This document shows positions 6,868 through 15,678 of a stretch of 30,661 nucleotides of DNA, piece after piece. Every line of letters starts with the position of its first letter. The first letter of the stretch is position 1. The stretch is from PWQG01 sp051747985 (GTDB lineage: Bacteria > Pseudomonadota > Gammaproteobacteria > Pseudomonadales > Pseudohongiellaceae), in NCBI GenBank assembly GCA_051747985.1, contig JBNJGU010000010.1, positions 1 to 30,661 of the forward strand, read 5' to 3'. The notes beneath the pieces are model-generated. The model was given only the letters and a program-made list of their open reading frames with translations, was not told the origin of the DNA and did not search any database. The position numbers were made by a program, and so were the translations under genes.

Positions 6868-9034
6868 TGGCCACCCCCTCGAAGTCGGTGGCGTTGTCGG
6901 CCCGTATCCGGCCACGATGGAACTCGGCGATCAGCCGGGCGATGTGAAGTCCCATTCCCAGATGGGGTTCGCGCTGTTTCTCCTGCGGCCGCACCGAGAT
7001 CATGGAATCAAACAGGCGACCCTTCATCTCCTCCGGCAGTGGCGGCCCGTGGTTGATGACACGTAGCACGGCCTGGTCGCGCACCACACCGCAGCTGATC
7101 ACGATCGGTCGCTTCTCGTAGGAGAACTCCACGGCATTGGCGATCAGCTTGTCCAGCAGTTGCGCAATATACTCCGGTACCCCGTCGATGATGATCGGCT
7201 CTTCCAGCTCCTCCCGGATCACCACATCCGGATAGGCCAGACGGTACCCTTCCACGCAACCGGCCACCACTTTCGACAGGTCGATGGTTTCCTTTTCGGA
7301 AGTCTGCAGCATCTGTTCCAACCGGGTGGCCTCACTCATATTGGTCAGAATCAGGTTGAGCCGGTTGATGCCCTCTTCCGCGCGCTGGATATAGATCCTT
7401 GATTCGGGCTCGGTGGATACCATGCCCAGATTTTCCAGTGAGCTGCGCACCACGGTGACCGGTGTACGCAGTTCGTGCGACAGCCGCGACGACATTTTTT
7501 CCAGGTACCCCGTGTATTGACCGAGCTTGTCCACAATACCGTGGAAACTGCGCGAAAGATCGCCGATTTCGTCCGAATGGGAAGTCGCCACAATGGTGTT
7601 GCGGACGTGCCCGTGATCATCAATGATCTTCTCCGACTGGTTGCGCAGGGCCCGTATGCGTGACGAGATCCGCGAGGCAAAGAAAAACAGCCCCAGCGCC
7701 ACCAGGATCATCACCGCCAGCATCGTATTGAACAGGGTCTCCAGGGCCTGGTTACGGAATGAGCGGATGCCGCTCATGTTCTGGTCGACCAGCACGGCCC
7801 CCATCACTTCCCCTCCCGCCACGATCGGATGGGCTGCCTGCAGGATCCGGTTCTGCTCCTCGTCGATGGCACGGAACTGTGTCCTCGGCTCGCCGGACAG
7901 GGCCGACGCCAGATGCGCGCCCTGCACCGTGCTGCCGGTATCCAGCTGATCCGCCGGCACGCTGGAGGGGCGGGTCAGCACCTGGTAATAGAGCGGGTAC
8001 AGAATCTGGTCCTGCACGAAACGCCAGTACTTGTTGACCTCTTCGTTGTACAGTTCATCGGCGATACTCAGTCCGGTGGCGGACTGCAGGTCACCGACGC
8101 TGAGCAGAACGCGGCCGCCCCGGTCGACCACCTGGATACGGGAATTGGTATGCCCCATGCCCTCGACGATCTTGTCGATCTCCGGCGTGGGTCGCATCAG
8201 TGAGCCGATCCGATCCCTGTCATTGACATCCGAGGTCGCCACCACCGCCGTGACATTCCGGGACTCCGGATCGTCCACATCGTGGATGGCAAAGCCCAGC
8301 TGATCCCCCAGCATGGAAAGTGGCAATCGCAGCTCCACGTCATACCCGTCGGGCGTCTCGTACCACTGGCCGCTGATGCGTTCCTCGTGCCGTAGCGAGG
8401 ACACCTCCCGGATGTCATCGCCAATGGCGTAGGCATAGATGAACTCCGGACCACGCGGGGCGATCACGTAGCGCTCCAGCTTCTGTTCCCGACTGACCAG
8501 CGAAATCTGCAGAAAGTCGCTGCGATGTACACTGAGACTGTCTTCGGCCCGATACACCACCTTGTCATCGAATACCTTGAAGTAGGCATGCAGGTACCGA
8601 TTGTGCTCCCCCAACAACAGCCGGAAACTGAGCGATTCGTCATTGTGGTAGTAGCGGTCAAACTCACTCTGCGGGTTCAGCGGTGTGGAAATCGTGTGCG
8701 CCCGCCCGTAGGGCAACTCATAGCGCTGGTAGTCGCCCCAGTCCACCAACGTGCCGTCATCCAGGGACAGCGGATAGTAGATCGGATAGACATAGAGGTT
8801 GTCCGTCTGTCGCGCCGGACTGAACGTGCCCTCATCGAACAGTTCAGGACGCTCGTTCAGCGCCGTGGCCAGCGCCTGGGCCGTTCCCAGCACGACCTGT
8901 TCCTGTCCGCGGCGCAGGTAGTCCTCCATTTCCATGATGTACTGATAGCCCAGCCACGGGATCACCAGCAGAAAGCTGGACAGGAAAACCAGCTTGAAGC
9001 GGATGCCGAAAGGATTCTTGAGAACACGCGACAT
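6827..9034 (-). CDS. pdsS: PdsS-type sensor histidine kinase (dedicated sortase system family)
   Basis: This 735-residue membrane kinase has TM1 at about 12-30, a large periplasmic region at 31-430, TM2 at 433-453, HAMP at about 455-510, HisKA with H520 ('RLSHELRTP') and a HATPase with N633 and the G2 box GMGLHIA (693-699). The G1 box reads 'NHGPPLP', with Asn replacing the usual Asp. Residues about 130-265 resemble a carbohydrate-binding (CBM9/DOMON-like) beta sandwich ('HAYFKVFDDKVVYRAED', 'YDVELRLPLSMLGDQLGFAI'); 300-420 looks like a second sensory domain. Size, layout and the adjacent regulator match the family defined by co-occurrence with a variant sortase and its LPXTG target. No sortase or LPXTG protein is in this window, so the role is open. 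It lies 48 bases downstream of its regulator; AGGA precedes the ATG. Confidence 0.87.
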   Translation of the reverse strand: MSRVLKNPFGIRFKLVFLSSFLLVIPWLGYQYIMEMEDYLRRGQEQVVLGTAQALATALNERPELFDEGTFSPARQTDNLYVYPIYYPLSLDDGTLVDWGDYQRYELPYGRAHTISTPLNPQSEFDRYYHNDESLSFRLLLGEHNRYLHAYFKVFDDKVVYRAEDSLSVHRSDFLQISLVSREQKLERYVIAPRGPEFIYAYAIGDDIREVSSLRHEERISGQWYETPDGYDVELRLPLSMLGDQLGFAIHDVDDPESRNVTAVVATSDVNDRDRIGSLMRPTPEIDKIVEGMGHTNSRIQVVDRGGRVLLSVGDLQSATGLSIADELYNEEVNKYWRFVQDQILYPLYYQVLTRPSSVPADQLDTGSTVQGAHLASALSGEPRTQFRAIDEEQNRILQAAHPIVAGGEVMGAVLVDQNMSGIRSFRNQALETLFNTMLAVMILVALGLFFFASRISSRIRALRNQSEKIIDDHGHVRNTIVATSHSDEIGDLSRSFHGIVDKLGQYTGYLEKMSSRLSHELRTPVTVVRSSLENLGMVSTEPESRIYIQRAEEGINRLNLILTNMSEATRLEQMLQTSEKETIDLSKVVAGCVEGYRLAYPDVVIREELEEPIIIDGVPEYIAQLLDKLIANAVEFSYEKRPIVISCGVVRDQAVLRVINHGPPLPEEMKGRLFDSMISVRPQEKQREPHLGMGLHIARLIAEFHRGRIRADNATDFEGVAITLVLPLSQHPKP

Positions 9035-9082
9035 GAATGGTCCTGCAATGGTCAGGGGCCGGCCCGGCGCGGCCGTCGCGGG

Positions 9083-9793
9083 TCAGTCCGCGGAAGCCGG
9101 CATGTTCCAGCGGTAGCCCATACCGTAAACGGTCTCGATACAATCAAACGATTCATCCACCTGCATGAACTTCTTGCGGATGCGCTTGACGTGTGAGGTG
9201 ATGGTACTGCCATCGACAAAGATCTTCGACTCCTGCATCAACACCTGCCGGCTTTTGACGTGACCGGGAAACTTCACCAGTGCGTGCACCATCCAGAACT
9301 CGGTGACCGTCAGAGGCACCGGCTTGCCTTCCCACTTGACGCTGAGGCGGCCGATATCGAGGGTCAGCTTGTCGCGGCGTAGCAGGTTGTCCGGCGAGGT
9401 CGGCTGGTTCAGCGCGTCCTGGCGGCGAAAAAGGGCCGCGATGCGGGCCGACAGATGAGGCAGGCTGATATCCTTGGTCAGGTAGTCATCCGCCCCCATG
9501 CGCAGTCCGCTGACCGTGTCGAAATCATTGTCCCGGGCCGTGAGAAAGATGATCGGCAGCGCATCGGACATGGATCGCAGGGACTGACACAGGGTGAACC
9601 CGCCGTCGATCTCGTTTTCCAGCCCGATATCGATGATGGCCAGGTTGGGCAGACGCAGCTGGAAGGCGTCCATCGCTTCCTGACGGTTGGCATAGGTCTG
9701 CACATCGTAGCCCTGTTTGCGCAGGACGTCGGCATAATTCTCCCGGATGGCGGCTTCGTCCTCCACGATGGCGACTCTTCGAGCCATAAGCAT
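9083..9793 (-). CDS. pdsR: PdsR-type response regulator, OmpR/PhoB class
   Basis: This 236-residue transcription factor has an N-terminal receiver and a C-terminal winged helix. Counted from the second in-frame Met (9787), the receiver has D10-E11, phospho-acceptor D53 ('AIIDIGL'), T83 and K105. The DNA-binding domain ends 'ITSHVKRIRKKFMQVDESFD' and 'CIETVYGMGYRW'. The sentence-like conserved 'DGGFTLCQSLRSMSDALPI' and 'LTVTEFWMVHALVKFPGHVK' stretches are characteristic of the regulator of the proteobacterial dedicated sortase system. ATG 9793 is preferred because AGGGG precedes it by five bases; 9787 is possible, and 9844 would add an unlikely tail. It is the first gene of a two-gene operon with the kinase. 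Confidence 0.9.
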   Translation of the reverse strand: MLMARRVAIVEDEAAIRENYADVLRKQGYDVQTYANRQEAMDAFQLRLPNLAIIDIGLENEIDGGFTLCQSLRSMSDALPIIFLTARDNDFDTVSGLRMGADDYLTKDISLPHLSARIAALFRRQDALNQPTSPDNLLRRDKLTLDIGRLSVKWEGKPVPLTVTEFWMVHALVKFPGHVKSRQVLMQESKIFVDGSTITSHVKRIRKKFMQVDESFDCIETVYGMGYRWNMPASAD

Positions 9794-9824
9794 GCATACC
9801 CCTGATGGTTTCCGATGACTGCGG

Positions 9825-9854
9825 AATATAACGTATTTGCCCACGCCACGTCAG
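9825..9854 (-). promoter_or_regulatory. Candidate sigma-70 promoter for the regulator-kinase operon
   Basis: On the minus strand, CTGACG (9854-9849) is followed by an 18-base spacer and TATATT (9830-9825), a 5/6 match to the -10 consensus. It sits about 32 bases upstream of the preferred ATG at 9793. The -35 is only 4/6, so the call is moderate. Confidence 0.45.
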
Positions 9855-9924
9855 GGTTGCGAGCGGACAGGGGCCATTGCCACGATTCTGCCATAAAGTG
9901 TCAGTGGATGGCCCTTGTTGCTGC

Positions 9925-9953
9925 TTTGCAGGGCAATAAAGGCTATGTTTAAT
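9925..9953 (+). promoter_or_regulatory. Candidate sigma-70 promoter for the GST-like gene
   Basis: TTTGCA (9925-9930), a 17-base spacer and TTTAAT (9948-9953) give a 4/6 and a 5/6 match at ideal spacing. The element is 44 bases before the ATG, with GAGGGGG as ribosome site near 9986-9992. Confidence 0.55.
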
Positions 9954-9997
9954 GGAGTCATCGGAAAAATCCACGAACAGACAGCGAGGGGGTAGGC

Positions 9998-10687
9998 ATG
10001 AGCGTAAGAGAAACCGTCCATTCAGCGTCAGGCTCCCTGAAGCTGGTGATCGGCAACAAGAGCTTTTCCTCGTGGTCGATGCGGCCCTGGCTGCTGCTCA
10101 GGAATTTTGACATTCCCTTCGAGGAAGTCCGGGTCGAGTTGTATCAACCCAATACCGCCGAGAAACTCGGTCCGTTGTCGCCGTCACTGAAGGTCCCCGC
10201 ACTGATCCATAACGACACCACGGTCTGGGACTCGATCGCAATCTGCGAATACATTTCCGAAACCCTGCTGGACCATCGCGGCTGGCCGGTCAACCCGCGC
10301 AAAAGGGCCACGGCACGCTCGGTCTGTGCCGAAATGCATTCCGGGTTTCCCCACCTCCAGCGTGACTGGCCCATGAACTGTCAGGCCTCGGTGGAGCTGT
10401 TCGAAACCGACGAGATCAGCGATGAGATCGCCCGGATCGACGCCATCTGGAGCTGCTGCCGTCGCAAGCATGGCAGCGGCGGAGAATACCTGTTCGGCCG
10501 CTTCTCGATTGCCGATTGCATGTTCGCACCCATGGCGGTCTGCTTTGATGCCTATGGTGCCGAACTGAGCGGTGAAGCGCGCCGTTATGCCGACACGCTA
10601 CTGGCGAACCCGTGGGTTCGTCAGTGGGTGGAAGAAGGCCGCGGAGAGCAGCAACCCGTGGCATTGAGCGCTGTAAGCAGTATGTAG
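9998..10687 (+). CDS. Glutathione S-transferase family protein
   Basis: This 229-residue protein has an N-terminal thioredoxin fold and an all-helical C-terminal domain. The thioredoxin part includes 'LVIGNKSFSSWSMRPWLLL', the cis-proline motif 'LKVPALI' and 'DSIAICEYI', the usual glutathione-contacting D/E-S pair. The serine cluster 'SFSSWSMRPW' is where the catalytic Ser would be expected in this subfamily. It resembles the maleylacetoacetate-isomerase-like or 'GST N-terminal domain' proteins common in proteobacteria, but the substrate is unknown. It is monocistronic: it has its own promoter at 9925-9953 and a strong terminator about 70 bases after its stop. It diverges from the response regulator gene. 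Confidence 0.92.
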   Translation: MSVRETVHSASGSLKLVIGNKSFSSWSMRPWLLLRNFDIPFEEVRVELYQPNTAEKLGPLSPSLKVPALIHNDTTVWDSIAICEYISETLLDHRGWPVNPRKRATARSVCAEMHSGFPHLQRDWPMNCQASVELFETDEISDEIARIDAIWSCCRRKHGSGGEYLFGRFSIADCMFAPMAVCFDAYGAELSGEARRYADTLLANPWVRQWVEEGRGEQQPVALSAVSSM

Positions 10688-10754
10688 TGGTAGTGTAACC
10701 AACCCGCTTTCGTGTAGAGATGGCTCCTTTCTCCCCGCGAAGTGCACGACTTTG

Positions 10755-10782
10755 ACGCAGGCCACCCGGCCTGCGTTTTTTT
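10755..10782 (+). terminator. Rho-independent terminator after the GST-like gene
   Basis: A perfect 9-base-pair stem (10755-10763 with 10768-10776) has a four-base ACCC loop and runs into seven T (10776-10782). This is the clearest intrinsic terminator in the window. Confidence 0.9.
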
Positions 10783-10885
10783 GTCCGGTACAGACCCGCG
10801 TCTGGCAGAGGCATCAGTCCAGAAGCCGTTGCCTGAACCCACGCGACCTAGCAACGGCCGCCTGTTCAAGCAGGGAACGGGTGTT

Positions 10886-10891
10886 TATACT
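10886..10891 (+). promoter_or_regulatory. Candidate -10 element for the cytochrome c' gene
   Basis: TATACT is a 5/6 match to the -10 consensus, 53 bases before the ATG at 10944. The -35 region (TGTTCA at 10863-10868, 17-base spacer) is weak. Confidence 0.4.
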
Positions 10892-10943
10892 GTTTTGGGT
10901 AAGAGCGGAACCAGAAATCCAACAACAGATGGAGTATCACCGC

Positions 10944-11429
10944 ATGTTGAAGCGTATTCTGACTGCCGGTACGGCAGTGCTTGCCTGTACCGCCATTTTC
11001 ACAGCCACGGCCCAGGACGGTCCCGCCCCGGAACAACAGGCGATGGCCGCCACGGAAACCCGTCAGGCTGTATTCAAGCTGTTGGGATTCCATATGGCGC
11101 CGATCAGCGCCATGGCGCGAGGAGACAGGGAGTTTGATGCCGATCTGGCCGAACGCAACGCGCTGCGCATCGCCGAACTGGCCCCGATGATTCCGGATGT
11201 CGTGGCCGCCATGGACACCCGCGATTTCGACGTGCAGACCGAGGCACTGCCGCGGATCTGGGACAACATGGATGCGTTTGAACAGGCAGCCGCCGACCTG
11301 GAAGAAGGCGCCAACACATTCGCTGAGGTGGCCGCCGGCGGTGACCGCATGGAGGTGATCGGCGCGGTACGGGCATTCGGCTCCAATTGCGGCAACTGCC
11401 ACGATGACTTCCGCGTTGACGACGACTGA
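10944..11429 (+). CDS. Cytochrome c'-type monoheme cytochrome c
   Basis: This 161-residue exported cytochrome has a signal peptide at residues 1-23, with cleavage likely after 'TATA'. The single heme site CGNCH at 149-153 is close to the C-terminus. With the predicted four-helix layout ('VFKLLGFHMAPISAMARG', 'EALPRIWDNMDAFEQAA'), this is the arrangement of cytochrome c'/c-556 proteins. These bind nitric oxide or carry electrons in the periplasm. The ATG at 10944 is chosen because a signal peptide begins there and GGAG lies at 10931-10934; the frame is open upstream but has no signal. It converges with a diheme cytochrome c gene, and the two may act together, though nothing in the sequence proves it. 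Confidence 0.9.
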   Translation: MLKRILTAGTAVLACTAIFTATAQDGPAPEQQAMAATETRQAVFKLLGFHMAPISAMARGDREFDADLAERNALRIAELAPMIPDVVAAMDTRDFDVQTEALPRIWDNMDAFEQAAADLEEGANTFAEVAAGGDRMEVIGAVRAFGSNCGNCHDDFRVDDD

Positions 11430-11450
11430 ACCGGGTCACTGATCATCCCG

Positions 11451-11478
11451 CCGCTCCGTCACCTGCGTGGCGGAACGG
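11451..11478. terminator. Hairpin between the convergent cytochrome genes
   Basis: Bases 11451-11462 pair with 11467-11478 in a 12-base stem with one mismatch and one G-U, closing a CTGC loop. It lies between the two convergent stops, 21 bases from each. There is no strong T tract on either side, so termination is plausible but unproven. Confidence 0.45.
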
Positions 11479-11499
11479 CCGGGGTACTCAGCCTTTCCT

Positions 11500-12375
11500 T
11501 TACTGCAGTCCGCGAATGAAGAAAGCCGACAGGGCCTTGCGATCCTCTTCGGTGAGCTCTGCCGTGTTGTGTTCGACAACATCCCCCATGTCACCGCCCA
11601 CATAGTCGCCGTCCGGCAACATCCCCAGGAACAGCAACAGCTCGAAATCTTCCTCGGTCCAGTCCGACAATGCCTGCGCGTCTATGGCCGGCACCGAGTC
11701 TCCCTCGACCAGCTCCGCACCGGCGAACTCCCGCGTCATATCCGGCACGCCCAACGCATTACGCGGGGTATGGCATTCGCCGCAGTGCCCCAGATCGCGG
11801 GCCAGATGAGCGCCACGTTGAAGCTGCGGATCATCTCCGACCGGGGCCGGCTCTTCCTGCAGCACATCGGCCATCAGATTCCAGAATCTCATCTGCCAGC
11901 GGCTGATCCAGCCGGGCAGTTCATGCTCCGGCACCTCATTCCTCACGGCCGGTCGTGACATCAGCCAGGCACCGATAGCCAGCGCCTCTTCATCACTGAT
12001 GCCGGCATAGGATCGATAGGGAAAGGCGGGATAGTAGTGGACACCTTCCGGCGCCCGGCCGTGTCTCAGGGCCAGGATGAAATCCTCTCCGGACCAGCCA
12101 CCGATTCCGGTGTCGTCATCCGGTGTGATGTTGGAGACATGGAACGTGCCGAATGGCGATTCCAGGGCATGTCCGCCGCTGAGGCTGTCATCGTCATCCG
12201 ACTGGTTCTGGTGACAGCTGATACAGCCTCCGGCATGGACCAGATACCGGCCCTGCTCGATCGCTTCCGCCGAATCCGGCAACGAGGTCGGTGAAACCGA
12301 CGGCGGGGAGGACCATTGCCAGAACAGTCCGACCACGATCACGATCAGAGCCGCGATGATGCCGTTTCTGTTCAT
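11500..12375 (-). CDS. Diheme cytochrome c (dehydrogenase electron-acceptor type)
   Basis: This 291-residue protein has an N-terminal membrane anchor or uncleaved signal at about 5-20 and two heme sites, CISCH at 51-55 and CGECH at 198-202. Between them is the pattern 'FGTFHVSNITPDDDTGIGGW', typical of cytochrome subunits of membrane-bound alcohol and sugar dehydrogenases. Met263 ('GGDMGDVVEHNT') is the likely axial ligand of the second heme. At the place where alcohol-dehydrogenase cytochromes have 'PAMPY', this protein has 'PAFPY' (F118), so the first heme may have another ligand. No dehydrogenase subunit is nearby. The ribosome site AAGGAGG (12389-12383) is seven bases before the ATG. It lies 38 bases downstream of the DAHP synthase gene and may be cotranscribed with it. 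Confidence 0.9.
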   Translation of the reverse strand: MNRNGIIAALIVIVVGLFWQWSSPPSVSPTSLPDSAEAIEQGRYLVHAGGCISCHQNQSDDDDSLSGGHALESPFGTFHVSNITPDDDTGIGGWSGEDFILALRHGRAPEGVHYYPAFPYRSYAGISDEEALAIGAWLMSRPAVRNEVPEHELPGWISRWQMRFWNLMADVLQEEPAPVGDDPQLQRGAHLARDLGHCGECHTPRNALGVPDMTREFAGAELVEGDSVPAIDAQALSDWTEEDFELLLFLGMLPDGDYVGGDMGDVVEHNTAELTEEDRKALSAFFIRGLQ

Positions 12376-12413
12376 GAACCGTCCTCCTTCCGGTTTCCGC
12401 CGGATTCCGTCGC

Positions 12414-13502
12414 TCAGTCCGCCCGGTTCCGGTTCGGGAGTACCGGTTTCAGTTTCTCGGCCATCTCGCGCAGACTGCGTTCGGTCTCATCCCAGTCGAT
12501 GCAGGCATCGGTGACTGACACGCCGTACTCAAGCTGCGACAGATCCGACGGGATCTTCTGGTTACCGAAATGGATATTGCTTTCCAGCATCAGGCCGACA
12601 ATGGAACGGTTGCCTTCCAGGATCTGGTTGGTGACATCCTTCAACACCAGCGACTGTACCGTGGGATCCTTGTTGGAGTTCGCATGACTGCAGTCGATCA
12701 TGATGTTGGTACTGACCCCGCCCTTCTCCAGCTCCTTCTCCGCCTGGGCCACATGCACGGAATCGTAATTGGGACCCGAGCTGCCACCGCGCAGAACCAC
12801 ATGCGCATACGGGTTGCCACGAGTGGTCACCACGGATACCTGACCACTGGCGTCCACGCCCAGGAAACGATGTGGATGACTGACCGACTGCATGGCGTTG
12901 ACCGCCACGGTCAGACCACCATCGGTGCCATTCTTGAAGCCCACGGCCGAAGACAGGCCACTGGACATTTCCCTGTGGGTCTGCGATTCGGTGGTCCGCG
13001 CGCCGATGGCCGACCAGGCGATCAGATCCTGCATGTACTGCGGTGAAATCGGGTCCAGCGCTTCGGTGGAGGTCGGCAGACCGATCTTCGAAATATCCAG
13101 CAGCAGCTTGCGACCGGTGCGCAGGCCCTTTTCGATCTGGAACGTGTCATCCATGTCCGGATCATTGATCAGTCCTTTCCAGCCCACCGAGGTACGGGGT
13201 TTCTCGAAATACACCCGCATGACCAGGAACAACGTGTCCTGCAGCTCGTCGGCCAGCTTCTTCAACCGGGCCGCATAGTCCAGCGCCGCATCCACATCAT
13301 GGATGGAACATGGACCGACCACCACGAACAGGCGCGGATCCTTGCGATCCAGGATATCGTAGATGGTCTGACGGCCATTGCGCACGACCTCCAGGGCCTC
13401 GCCTTCCAGAGGCAGTGCTTCCTTCAGTTTTTCGGGAGTGATCAGGGTATCGAAGGATTCGACGTTAAGATCGTCCACCCGTTCCCGTGTTTCGTTCGAC
13501 AT
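12414..13502 (-). CDS. aroG: 3-deoxy-7-phosphoheptulonate (DAHP) synthase, class I
   Basis: This enzyme condenses phosphoenolpyruvate and erythrose 4-phosphate, the first step of the shikimate pathway. It has 362 residues, close to the 350-357 of the E. coli AroF/AroG/AroH enzymes. Landmarks are GPCSIH at 63-68 (metal-binding Cys), 'MRVYFEKPRTSVGWKGLIND', 'GLPTSTEALDPISPQY', 'ARTTESQTHREMSSGLS' and 'VGFKNGTDGG'. The feedback specificity (Phe, Tyr or Trp) cannot be read with confidence, so the symbol means the family only. The stop of thiC is 65 bases upstream on the same strand. No leader peptide or attenuator is apparent. A downstream cytochrome gene on the same strand starts 38 bases after its stop. 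Confidence 0.95.
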   Translation of the reverse strand: MSNETRERVDDLNVESFDTLITPEKLKEALPLEGEALEVVRNGRQTIYDILDRKDPRLFVVVGPCSIHDVDAALDYAARLKKLADELQDTLFLVMRVYFEKPRTSVGWKGLINDPDMDDTFQIEKGLRTGRKLLLDISKIGLPTSTEALDPISPQYMQDLIAWSAIGARTTESQTHREMSSGLSSAVGFKNGTDGGLTVAVNAMQSVSHPHRFLGVDASGQVSVVTTRGNPYAHVVLRGGSSGPNYDSVHVAQAEKELEKGGVSTNIMIDCSHANSNKDPTVQSLVLKDVTNQILEGNRSIVGLMLESNIHFGNQKIPSDLSQLEYGVSVTDACIDWDETERSLREMAEKLKPVLPNRNRAD

Positions 13503-13567
13503 GTCTCTACAACTCTCATTCGTGATGATGGTGGTCCAACCGCATACCCGCGGCAGGTGGGTCCCGA

Positions 13568-15451
<1,884 letters not shown>

Positions 15452-15498
15452 TTCGTCTATCCTGTGTTCGCATTTCGGGATGACCGGGAAAACGGTTC

Positions 15499-15527
15499 AT
15501 TATGCCTCAATCCACAGTACGGTTAAA
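15499..15527 (-). promoter_or_regulatory. Candidate sigma-70 promoter for thiC
   Basis: On the minus strand, CATAAT (15504-15499) is a 5/6 -10 element. TTTAAC (15527-15522) with a 17-base spacer, or TTAACC with a 16-base spacer, serves as -35. The implied start is about 40 bases before the thiC ATG, too short a leader for a riboswitch. Confidence 0.45.
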
Positions 15528-15582
15528 CCGCAGCCCCGCGCCATCCGTAGTGGTGAGTGCCGCGGCAGACTGCGGTGACGCA

Positions 15583-15612
15583 TTGGTGACATCACCCGAC
15601 CCTGTGTAGAAT
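15583..15612 (+). promoter_or_regulatory. Candidate tolC promoter with an overlapping palindrome
   Basis: TTGGTG (15583-15588), an 18-base spacer and TAGAAT (15607-15612) form a promoter with a 5/6 -10. The interrupted palindrome GGTGACATCACC (15585-15596) overlaps the -35 and would be a natural operator. Its regulator is unknown. Confidence 0.4.
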
Positions 15613-15678
15613 GCCGGAACCCACGGGTAGCCGGACCGCTGTACAGAATACCCGCATTACTGAACAGGATAACGGACT

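Noticed and set aside
10688..10782. Possible small RNA ending at the terminator after the GST-like gene
   Set aside because: The terminator is real, but I see no convincing promoter in the 95 bases before it. It is more simply the 3' end of the GST-like transcript.
10866..11402. 178-codon minus-strand frame opposite the cytochrome c' gene
   Set aside because: The plus-strand frame has a signal peptide and a CGNCH heme site; the opposite frame has neither.
13503..13567. Attenuator or separate promoter between thiC and the DAHP synthase gene
   Set aside because: The 65-base gap has no leader peptide and no stem followed by a T tract, and no clear -35/-10 pair.
15452..15610. TPP riboswitch expected before thiC
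   Set aside because: The conserved CTGAGA and CCTGATC boxes are not present on the minus strand, and the likely leader is too short.
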